Shown one piece after another: positions 1 to 5,143 of a DNA stretch of 13,559 nt. A program made the translations under genes and the position numbers. The stretch's first letter is position 1, and each line of letters starts with the position of its first letter. The notes beneath the pieces are model-generated. The model did not search any database and was not told where the DNA came from. It saw only the letters and a program-made list of their open reading frames with translations. Source of the DNA: Phycisphaerae bacterium (GTDB lineage: Bacteria; Planctomycetota; Phycisphaerae; WQYP01); assembly GCA_013044065.1 (NCBI GenBank), contig JABEVA010000229.1, positions 1-13,559 on the forward strand, written 5' to 3'.

Positions 1-232
1 TAGACACGGGAGTCGCCGCAGGAAAGATCGCGCACGCGACGGGTCTTATGGTCATACCAGCCGACAGGAGCCTTTCCGCAACCGCCGCAAAGCGTTTTTC
101 TTTTCAGCGCCGCGAGAGACGCACCAGCCGGGCCTTGGAGTCACCAAAGATGCCCGCGACCGTTGGCGCAGGGTGAAAGCCGGGGAATTGATACGAGTCT
201 GATCGCCGTCGTTTGCAGGTACGTTTTTTCAT
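1..232 (-). pseudogene. ISL3-like transposase, N-terminal part, frameshifted and partial
   Basis: Two minus-strand frames join into one transposase-like N terminus. The first starts at ATG 232-230 (or a GTG at 322) and contains FPGFHPAPTVAGIFGD followed by ARLVRLSRR, ending at a TGA at 106-104. The second frame is open from a stop at 143-141 to the window edge and reads KRKTLCGGCGKAPVGW, then YDHKTRRVRDLSCGD. The CxxC knuckle followed by an R-x-R-D-L segment is typical of the zinc-binding N-terminal domain of ISL3-family transposases. The frames are related by a -1 shift at about 107. The A-rich tract lies after the stop, so I see no classic programmed slippage site, and a broken gene is the simpler reading. 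The DDE catalytic domain would lie outside the window. Confidence 0.55.
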
Positions 233-344
233 CCCAGTAGGATCAACAGTTTTGAAAGCCTGTCCAGCAACAGAAAACCACTGCCAATTGCCGCTCAAAT
301 CATCTTTTGGAGCATATTTCACCCGCTTGTTTGCCCGAAGAGCC
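1..344 (-). mobile_element. End of an ISL3-like insertion sequence (partial)
   Basis: Read on the minus strand, the element starts at 344 with GGCTCTTCGGGCAAAC, which looks like the terminal inverted repeats beginning GGCTCTTC that I recall for ISL3-family elements. Reading inward there are about 110 bases without an obvious gene and then transposase-like reading frames that run off the window at base 1. The boundary at 344 is supported independently: porin-like coding sequence begins immediately outside it. ISL3-family elements usually duplicate 8 bp of target. The flank here would be TAATTGGC (345-352), but the other end of the element is outside the window, so the duplication cannot be tested. 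The family assignment rests on the zinc-finger motif plus the end sequence. Confidence 0.6.
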
Positions 345-457
345 TAATTGGCCACCGTATCACGCTGCAACCCGATCTGCAATTCTTCGTCAACACCGGC
401 GGTGGTGTGTACCCCGATGCACTGGTGGTGACGTTGCGGATGAGTCTGTCGTTTTGA
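345..457 (+). pseudogene. 3' remnant of an OprB-like carbohydrate porin, cut by the IS
   Basis: Starting at the outer edge of the IS, one plus-strand frame (ATT at 347 to TGA at 455-457) reads IGHRITLQPDLQFFVNTGGG, then VYPDALVVTLRMSLSF and stop. This matches the shape of the last beta strands of OprB-family carbohydrate-selective porins: LQPDxQ, then N-x-GG, a DAL-V-x-LR strand, and a terminal phenylalanine as used for outer-membrane beta-barrel assembly. Only about 36 codons are present. The remainder (family members are usually about 400 residues or more) would lie on the far side of the IS, outside the window. The open frame that runs from 307 into the next gene is a different frame and is not this protein. 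The call comes from a short motif by memory, so it is moderate. Confidence 0.55.
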
Positions 458-494
458 CGATGACATCATCGCATCGAACCCGAGGCGATATGGG

Positions 495-514
495 CCGTAT
501 AGGGTGCCATACGG
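495..514. repeat. Perfect 6-8-6 inverted repeat CCGTAT / ATACGG
   Basis: CCGTAT (495-500) and ATACGG (509-514) are perfect reverse complements separated by 8 bases. The site lies 38 bases after the porin remnant's stop and just upstream of the -35 box of the metal importer promoter. It is not followed by a T-run on the plus strand, so it is not a canonical terminator. It could be a second regulator site or the base of a weak terminator for the porin. No function can be shown from sequence. Confidence 0.35.
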
Positions 515-526
515 TGCGGCGACGAC

Positions 527-555
527 TTGACGTCTTAGGTTATACCTCGTATAAC
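527..555 (+). promoter_or_regulatory. Sigma70-like promoter of the metal ABC importer operon
   Basis: TTGACG (527-532) matches the -35 consensus at five of six positions, and TATAAC (550-555) matches the -10 consensus at five of six, with exactly 17 bases between them. Transcription would start near 562, giving a leader of about 105 bases before the ATG at 667. No other candidate of this quality was noticed between the porin remnant and the binding-protein gene. Confidence 0.6.
539..555. promoter_or_regulatory. Candidate metalloregulator operator, perfect 7-3-7 palindrome over the -10 box
   Basis: GTTATAC, CTC, GTATAAC is a perfect inverted repeat of 7 bases with a 3-base spacer. It covers the spacer's downstream half and the whole -10 element, so a bound protein would block RNA polymerase. 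The GTTAT/ATAAC half-sites resemble those in Fur-family (Zur) boxes, but the spacing differs from the common 7-1-7 arrangement. An MntR/DtxR-type or other regulator is equally possible. No regulator gene is in the window. The position in front of a metal importer is what makes regulation by metal likely. Confidence 0.5.
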
Positions 556-566
556 TTCCATCGTGT

Positions 567-587
567 GGCCTGCGGGCGGTGCAGGCC
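567..587 (+). other. Stem-loop in the 5' leader of the metal importer mRNA
   Basis: GGCCTGC (567-573) pairs perfectly with GCAGGCC (581-587) across a 7-base loop. The hairpin would begin about five bases after the predicted transcription start, a position where stems often protect an mRNA from 5' end decay. There is no following T-run, so it is not a terminator. Confidence 0.35.
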
Positions 588-666
588 GGTGATCGCGCGT
601 GCGATAACGCCGGATAAGAAACACCGCTGGCCCGTTCCACAGTCAACGATAAATGGAGAATCAACC

Positions 667-1611
667 ATGGGCACCCTCAGGCGTCGGAAGAGCTTGTCCG
701 GTTCACGTTACCACACCACCCTACCGTGGATCATGCTGGGCGCGGCCGCGATTCTGGGTTTAGGCATGGTTCAAGCCGCACCGGCAAAAATCCGGGCTAT
801 CGCAGTGGAAAATCAGTACGCCAATGTCATCGCCCAGATCGGCGGCCAATATGTGCAGGTCAACGCCATCGTCAGCAATCCCAATACCGATCCGCACGTT
901 TTTGAGGCCAGTCCCTCCGTGGCTATGGAGGTGGCCAAGGCCCAGCTCATCGTCCGCAACGGACTTGGCTATGATACTTGGGTAAAAAAGATTCTCACGG
1001 CGGATTTTAAAGCTCAGCGGCAGGTGATTGTAGTGCACGATCTATTTGGATTACCGGAAAATACGCCCAACCCGCACCTGTGGTACAAGCCGCAGACCAT
1101 GCCCAGGGTGGCCGCGGCGATTGCCACGGCGCTGGGTAAGTTGGACGCCGCTCATCGGCTATCTTTCAACACCAACCTCAAAACATTTGCTGCTTCACTG
1201 AAACCCTGGTACGCGGCGATTGCCGCCTTCAAAACCAAGTTCGGCGGTGCGCCGGTGGCCGTCACCGAGCCGGTCGGCGATTACCTGCTGCAGGCCACGG
1301 GGTGCGTCATCAAAACCCCATGGACACTTCAAGCGGCCATCATGAATGGTACCGACCCTGCGCCACAGGATGTGAGCATTCAAAAGCGGCTTTTGCGGCA
1401 GCATCTGGTCAAAGTGTTTGTCTATAATCAACAGGTGACGGACCCTCTTACCGCCTCATTCCTCCACTTGGCGGAAAAATCACACATTCCGGTGGTGGGT
1501 GTGTACGAAACCATGCCCAGCGGTTACAGTTATCAGCGCTGGATGATGGCGGAAGTAAAGGCCCTGCGATTGGCCGTGATGCACGGTATTTCCACCACCG
1601 TTTTGAAATAA
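667..1611 (+). CDS. Metal ABC transporter periplasmic substrate-binding protein (ZnuA/TroA-like)
   Basis: Captures Zn2+, Mn2+ or a similar ion in the periplasm and delivers it to the ABC-3 permeases encoded downstream. The start is ATG 667, with GGAGA at 655-659 seven bases upstream; the longer open frame from 307 crosses the IS boundary and is not coding. The product is 314 aa. Residues 1-37 form a signal peptide (RRRK, hydrophobic stretch, cleavage likely after VQA) without a lipobox cysteine. The body matches the cluster A-I fold: DPHVFE with His77, NPHLWYKP with His137, VTEPVGDYL with Glu201 where ZnuA has His, and VYETMP with Glu281. In my recollection the TEP form defines a sister subfamily with YNxQVTDPL (253-261) and a GYSYQRWM-like C-terminal motif, so this is a subfamily trait and not damage. 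The His-rich loop of classical ZnuA is absent. The metal cannot be decided. Confidence 0.9.
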   Translation: MGTLRRRKSLSGSRYHTTLPWIMLGAAAILGLGMVQAAPAKIRAIAVENQYANVIAQIGGQYVQVNAIVSNPNTDPHVFEASPSVAMEVAKAQLIVRNGLGYDTWVKKILTADFKAQRQVIVVHDLFGLPENTPNPHLWYKPQTMPRVAAAIATALGKLDAAHRLSFNTNLKTFAASLKPWYAAIAAFKTKFGGAPVAVTEPVGDYLLQATGCVIKTPWTLQAAIMNGTDPAPQDVSIQKRLLRQHLVKVFVYNQQVTDPLTASFLHLAEKSHIPVVGVYETMPSGYSYQRWMMAEVKALRLAVMHGISTTVLK

Positions 1612-1641
1612 CGGCCTGGGTTGGTCCTTGGAATCCTTTCC

Positions 1642-1668
1642 ATCGTACAGATGAAGATGTCTTACGAT
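1642..1668 (+). other. Bulged stem-loop between binding-protein and ATPase genes
   Basis: ATCGTA plus AGA (1642-1647, 1649-1651) can pair with TCT plus TACGAT (1660-1668), leaving a single bulged C and an 8-base loop. It sits in the 86-base gap between the two genes. Intercistronic stems at this place can protect the upstream message and allow the binding protein to be made in excess over the ATPase. That role is inferred here. Confidence 0.3.
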
Positions 1669-1697
1669 TGGCCCAAAAGTATGGAGAAGTGATAACG

Positions 1698-2588
1698 ATG
1701 CACGAAGATACCACTTCGGCGGTTCCCGTTACCATCCCAGGCCAACATGCGAAGGCAAGTTGTGCCTCGGTGCTCGCGGTGGAGGATTTGACCGTGAGCA
1801 TCGGCGGCCGGTTGTTATTGCAGGGCGTTACCTTTGCGCTGGAACCGGGGCAACTGTGCGGCCTGATTGGAGAAAATGGAGCCGGAAAGACCACTCTGCT
1901 GCGTAGCCTCATTGGAGTGCAATCTTCGCCACACGGCCAGGTGAGCATCAGCGGCCTTGTACCACGCAAGTCACGCGACTTGGTGGGCTATGTGCCACAG
2001 AAGATCAATTTTGCCCCGGATTTGCCCCTGCGCGTCTATGATTTGGTGCAATTGGGCTGTGACGGTCATCGACTCGGACCAAGGTGGTTCTCCGGCCGGC
2101 TCCACCAGCAGGTGCAAGCCGCACTGGACGCGGTGGGTGCCCAGGATTTTGCATATCAGCGTATCGGCGAGCTTTCCGGCGGCCAGCAGCAACGGGCGGT
2201 CATTGCCCACGCTTTGGCCCGGCGACCGCGTTTGCTTCTGCTGGATGAACCGCTGGCCAATCTTGACTTTCGTTCGGCCAATGAATTGGCGGGATTGTTG
2301 GGGCATTTGACCCGGGTGCATGGCCTTGCAGTATTGGTGACCGCTCATGATATGAACCCGCTGCTGCCGGTGATGGATCATATTGTATACTTGGCCAAAG
2401 GCCGGGCGGCCAGCGGCAGTGTTCGCGAGGTGGTGCAATCGGCAACTTTGAGCAAGCTTTATGGTTACCCGGTGGCGGTTATTGAATACGGCGGACGTGT
2501 GCTGGTGCTGCCGCACGCCGATGCCCAGGTAGGAGAAGATGGTTGCTATCTGATGCCCAATGGCTCCGCCAGCGGGGGTCAGGCGTAA
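1698..2588 (+). CDS. Metal ABC transporter ATP-binding protein (ZnuC-like)
   Basis: Cytoplasmic ATPase that powers metal uptake through the two adjacent permeases. All ABC motifs are visible: Walker A GENGAGKT (58-65), Q-loop VPQ (Gln101), signature LSGGQ (159-163), Walker B LLLLDEP (Asp183, Glu184) and H-loop His217 in VTAHD. The start is ATG 1698, preceded by GGAGAAG at 1683-1689 with good spacing; an in-frame TTG at 1668 lacks this support. The product is 296 aa, somewhat longer than the usual ~250, with an added N-terminal stretch before the first strand and a C-terminal tail of about 50 residues. It stops directly before the permease ATG (TAA then ATG), indicating tight co-translation. 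Confidence 0.93.
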   Translation: MHEDTTSAVPVTIPGQHAKASCASVLAVEDLTVSIGGRLLLQGVTFALEPGQLCGLIGENGAGKTTLLRSLIGVQSSPHGQVSISGLVPRKSRDLVGYVPQKINFAPDLPLRVYDLVQLGCDGHRLGPRWFSGRLHQQVQAALDAVGAQDFAYQRIGELSGGQQQRAVIAHALARRPRLLLLDEPLANLDFRSANELAGLLGHLTRVHGLAVLVTAHDMNPLLPVMDHIVYLAKGRAASGSVREVVQSATLSKLYGYPVAVIEYGGRVLVLPHADAQVGEDGCYLMPNGSASGGQA

Positions 2589-3494
2589 ATGTTGACTTGG
2601 CTAGGGCACATTTTACATTGGAGCTTTTTGAACAGCGGTTCCGTACAGACCGCGTTGCTGGTGGGAGGCAGTGCGGCAGTGGTGTGTGCCGTTATTGGCG
2701 TGTTTACCATCTTACGTGGCTACGCCTTTGCCGGTCATGCCCTGGGAGACGTCAGCAGCGCCGGCGGATCAGCCTCGTTCTTGCTGGGAATAAGTCCGCT
2801 GGTGGGCTTTTTGGGCATTGCCGGGATAGCGGCAGTGAGCCTGGAATTTCTGGGAGTACGCCGGGCTCGCGAGCAGGATGTCGCCACCGGCATTGTGTTG
2901 GGAGCCGGCATCGGCCTTTCGGCCCTCTTTCTGTATTTGGATACCACCACCACCAGCACCACAGGCGCGGCGGTGATGGTCATGTTTGGCTCCATGTTTA
3001 CTTTCCCGGCCAATCTACGATGGCCGGCGGTGATGACGGCCGCCGTGGCTTTAGCCATGATGGCAATCCTGTACCGTCCGCTGCTTTTGAGCATGGTGGA
3101 TCCGGAACTGGCCACCACACGGGGCATTTCCACAAGATGGGTGGGATTGCTGCACCTAGTTACGCTGGCCGCGGCCGTGGCCTTGGCGGCGCTTTCGGTC
3201 GGCGCGGTGTTGGCATCGGCACTGGTCATCGGACCGGCCGGGGCGGCCGTACGTATCAGTCGCCGCCCGGTCCTGGCGATCTTTCTGGCGGTTATTCTGG
3301 GGCTGGCGGCGGTTTGGGGCGGTATCTGGATGGCGTATGAAAGCTATTACTGGTTTGCCGGGAACGCCTGGCCGGTCAGTTTTTTTGTGGTCACGATCAT
3401 ATTTTTGAGCTACCTGATGAGCGTTCCCTTGCAGTACGCGCTTTGGCGGCGCATCGCCAGGCCTGTCCAGATCGCGGCCAACGCCGGAGGCTGA
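2589..3494 (+). CDS. Metal ABC transporter permease, ABC-3 family, first copy
   Basis: Inner-membrane channel subunit of the metal importer, 301 aa, with about eight hydrophobic segments. The family signature RGYAFAGHALGDVSSAGG followed by LLGISP is at 43-70; this loop is conserved among ZnuB/MntB-like proteins. YRPLLLSM, then PELATTRGIS (residues ~162-181) is the cytoplasmic coupling region, and GAVLASALVIGPAGAA (~207-222) is the other strongly conserved membrane stretch. The ATG abuts the ATPase stop codon. Together with the next gene it would form a heterodimeric pore, unlike many systems that use a single permease as a homodimer. Confidence 0.92.
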   Translation: MLTWLGHILHWSFLNSGSVQTALLVGGSAAVVCAVIGVFTILRGYAFAGHALGDVSSAGGSASFLLGISPLVGFLGIAGIAAVSLEFLGVRRAREQDVATGIVLGAGIGLSALFLYLDTTTTSTTGAAVMVMFGSMFTFPANLRWPAVMTAAVALAMMAILYRPLLLSMVDPELATTRGISTRWVGLLHLVTLAAAVALAALSVGAVLASALVIGPAGAAVRISRRPVLAIFLAVILGLAAVWGGIWMAYESYYWFAGNAWPVSFFVVTIIFLSYLMSVPLQYALWRRIARPVQIAANAGG

Positions 3495-3500
3495 AACGAC

Positions 3501-4367
3501 ATGTTCGAAACCTTTATGATTCACACCTGGATCGCCTCCACCATCATCGCGGCAACAGCGGGGATCCTGGGGTTTTTCGTAGTATTGCGGCGATCAGCCT
3601 TTGCGGCTCATGCCCTGCCTTTGGCAACTTTCCCGGGCGCTGCCGCGGCCCAGCTTCTGGGAATTCAGCCGCTGTGGGGACTGCTGGGCTTCGTCACCAT
3701 CGCGGTGGTGCTGCTGCATCAACTCCAGAAACTGGGACGCAAGGATGTCGCAGCCGGATTGGTGCTGGTAACGCTTCTGGCGGTGGGATCGCTCCTTTTA
3801 AGCATGACCGACAGCTACGCACCGGCGGTGTTTTCCCTGCTCTTCGGGCAGGTGTTGGGTGTTTCGGCGGCGGATTTATGGCCGGTGGCCGTGATTGCGT
3901 CGGTGGTACTCATCGGGGCGATGTGTCTTTACCGTCCCTTGCTGCTGCAATCAGCTTTTCCGGAACTGGCCCTGTCCCGTGGTATCAGCGCGGGAGTTAT
4001 TGACCTTCTTTTTCTGGCTTTGCTGGGACTGGTTACAGCCATGGCCATGCCGGTAGTGGGTGCCCTGCTGGTTTTCAGTTTGCTTATTGCGCCGGCCGCG
4101 GCGGCCCAGAGCCTCTCGGCGCGCCCCTTGCAGGCCCTGCTGCTGGCGGTGATGTTTTCCGTGGGCATGATCTGGCTCGCCATTGCCTTGTCGTTCTGGA
4201 CCAACTGGCCGATCGGCTTTTTTGTCGGCACCATGGGAGCGTTGCTCTTTACCAGTGCCCGAATGTTTCGGTATATTCGGCACCGCTGGCTTTCCACAGG
4301 CCTGCCCACGACCATGAAAAACCAGCCTATGAAGTTAATTCCGACTGTGCCGCCTGGCGAAGCCTGA
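3501..4367 (+). CDS. Metal ABC transporter permease, ABC-3 family, second copy
   Basis: Second inner-membrane channel subunit, 288 aa, clearly paralogous to the gene just upstream. It has RRSAFAAHALPLATFPGAAA then LLGIQP near the N terminus, YRPLLLQSAFPELALSRGIS in the coupling region, and GALLVFSLLIAPAAAA in the C-terminal half. The start is ATG 3501, six bases after the previous stop, with GGAGG at 3486-3490 lying inside the end of the upstream gene. A hydrophilic basic tail follows the last membrane segment. Presumed partner of the first permease in a heterodimer. Confidence 0.92.
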   Translation: MFETFMIHTWIASTIIAATAGILGFFVVLRRSAFAAHALPLATFPGAAAAQLLGIQPLWGLLGFVTIAVVLLHQLQKLGRKDVAAGLVLVTLLAVGSLLLSMTDSYAPAVFSLLFGQVLGVSAADLWPVAVIASVVLIGAMCLYRPLLLQSAFPELALSRGISAGVIDLLFLALLGLVTAMAMPVVGALLVFSLLIAPAAAAQSLSARPLQALLLAVMFSVGMIWLAIALSFWTNWPIGFFVGTMGALLFTSARMFRYIRHRWLSTGLPTTMKNQPMKLIPTVPPGEA

Positions 4368-4389
4368 ATCACTACAAGGGTCTGCTGCC

Positions 4390-4436
4390 GGAGTGGGTCC
4401 ATGATTACCGTCGGCTGTTTTATTTTGAAGACATGA
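4390..4436 (+). other. Ribosome binding site and likely original, now frameshifted, start of the DJ-1/PfpI gene
   Basis: GGAG (4390-4393) sits seven bases before ATG 4401. From that ATG the frame reads MITVGCFILKT and stops at TGA 4434-4436. This is the expected first beta strand of a DJ-1/PfpI protein, but one base out of frame with the rest of the gene. A single extra base in the TTTT-A-TTTT tract (4418-4426), or a -1 slip there, would give MITVGCFYFEDMTALDIVGP, a natural family N terminus. The ATG at 4433 has only a poorly spaced GAAG in front of it. Confidence 0.55.
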
Positions 4437-5092
4437 CCGCATTGGATATCGTAGGTCCGTATGAGGCCATTACGGGCCTATCCAATATCCAGACGATTCT
4501 CGTCGCGGCCACCGCCGAGCCGGTGCAGGCTGAAGGCTCCATGCGTATAGTGCCGGATTGCACCTTTGCTTCGGCCCCACCATTGGATGTGCTGATTATT
4601 CCTGGCGGCACCGGCATGAACCACATTATGGAAGATAACCGATGGATGGACTTTCTCACCGTGCACGCATCTGAAGCCCAATGGATAACCTCCGTATGCA
4701 CCGGAGCCTTGGCCCTCGGAGCGGCGGGACTGCTGCGGGGCTACCGGGCCACCACGCATTGGATGTCATTGGATCTTCTGTCTAAATTCGGCGCGACTCC
4801 CTGTCTGCAGCGCGTCATGGTGGACCGCAACCGCGTAACTGGTGGGGGCGTGACGGCAGGTATCGATTTGGGCCTGACTCTGGCGGCCATGATCGCCGGC
4901 GAAACGGCCTATCGGGAACGGCAATTGCTGTTGCAATACAACGTTCAGCCACCCTTTCCGGATACCAACCCGGACAGCGCCGACGCCGGCATCGCCCAAG
5001 CCGTCCGCGCCACTCGGTCCGCGATTCAGCAGGCTCGCCTGGAAATAATTGACCGCATCATGAAGCGGACCGCAGATAAGCAAGGATCATGA
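4433..5092 (+). CDS. DJ-1/PfpI family protein (isonitrile hydratase-like)
   Basis: Member of the DJ-1/PfpI superfamily, 219 aa from this ATG. Visible are TALDIVGPYEA (2-12), the strand LDVLIIPGGTG (51-61), the nucleophile elbow SVCTG with Cys89, a following TTHW, and GGGVTAGIDLGL near residues 137-148. The C-terminal LQYNVQPPFPDTNP resembles the tail of isonitrile (isocyanide) hydratases, where Cys followed by Thr is catalytic. No AraC DNA-binding domain is attached. It lies 65 bases after the second permease (33 from the likely true start at 4401) on the same strand, so it is probably the last gene of the metal operon. From ATG 4433 the first strand of the fold is missing; see the frameshift note at 4390-4436. 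The substrate is unknown, and a glyoxalase/deglycase or chaperone role is not excluded. Confidence 0.8.
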   Translation: MTALDIVGPYEAITGLSNIQTILVAATAEPVQAEGSMRIVPDCTFASAPPLDVLIIPGGTGMNHIMEDNRWMDFLTVHASEAQWITSVCTGALALGAAGLLRGYRATTHWMSLDLLSKFGATPCLQRVMVDRNRVTGGGVTAGIDLGLTLAAMIAGETAYRERQLLLQYNVQPPFPDTNPDSADAGIAQAVRATRSAIQQARLEIIDRIMKRTADKQGS

Positions 5093-5111
5093 AAGGCCTC
5101 GGTGGGGAAGC

Positions 5112-5125
5112 GCCTGGCCCCAGGC
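5112..5125. repeat. GCCTGG-CC-CCAGGC inverted repeat between convergent genes
   Basis: A perfect 6-2-6 inverted repeat lies in the 51-base gap between the ends of the converging operons (5093-5143). Such a place would be expected to hold a bidirectional terminator. However, the loop is too short without opening inner pairs, and there is no T-run on either side. I list it as the only structure in the gap. Confidence 0.25.
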
Positions 5126-5143
5126 ACGGTACGCTCCGCTAGG

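Noticed and set aside
307..666. N-terminal extension of the binding-protein frame from 307
   Set aside because: It crosses the IS end and the porin remnant, includes the promoter, and has no family similarity. The ATG at 667 has the ribosome binding site and is followed by a signal peptide.
1971..2516. 181-codon minus-strand frame opposite the ATPase gene
   Set aside because: Antisense shadow of a gene with all ABC motifs; no recognisable protein features.
2941..2970. Short ACC-rich run as a possible repeat array
   Set aside because: It encodes a run of Thr/Ser in a permease loop (DTTTTSTTGAA) and is coding, not a CRISPR or microsatellite of interest.
2543..3340. 265-codon plus-strand frame overlapping the first permease
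   Set aside because: Out-of-frame, Gly/Arg-rich, without the membrane segments seen in the true frame.
5093..5143. Bidirectional terminator between the converging operons
   Set aside because: Only a 6-2-6 repeat without T-runs is present, so a Rho-independent terminator is not supported.
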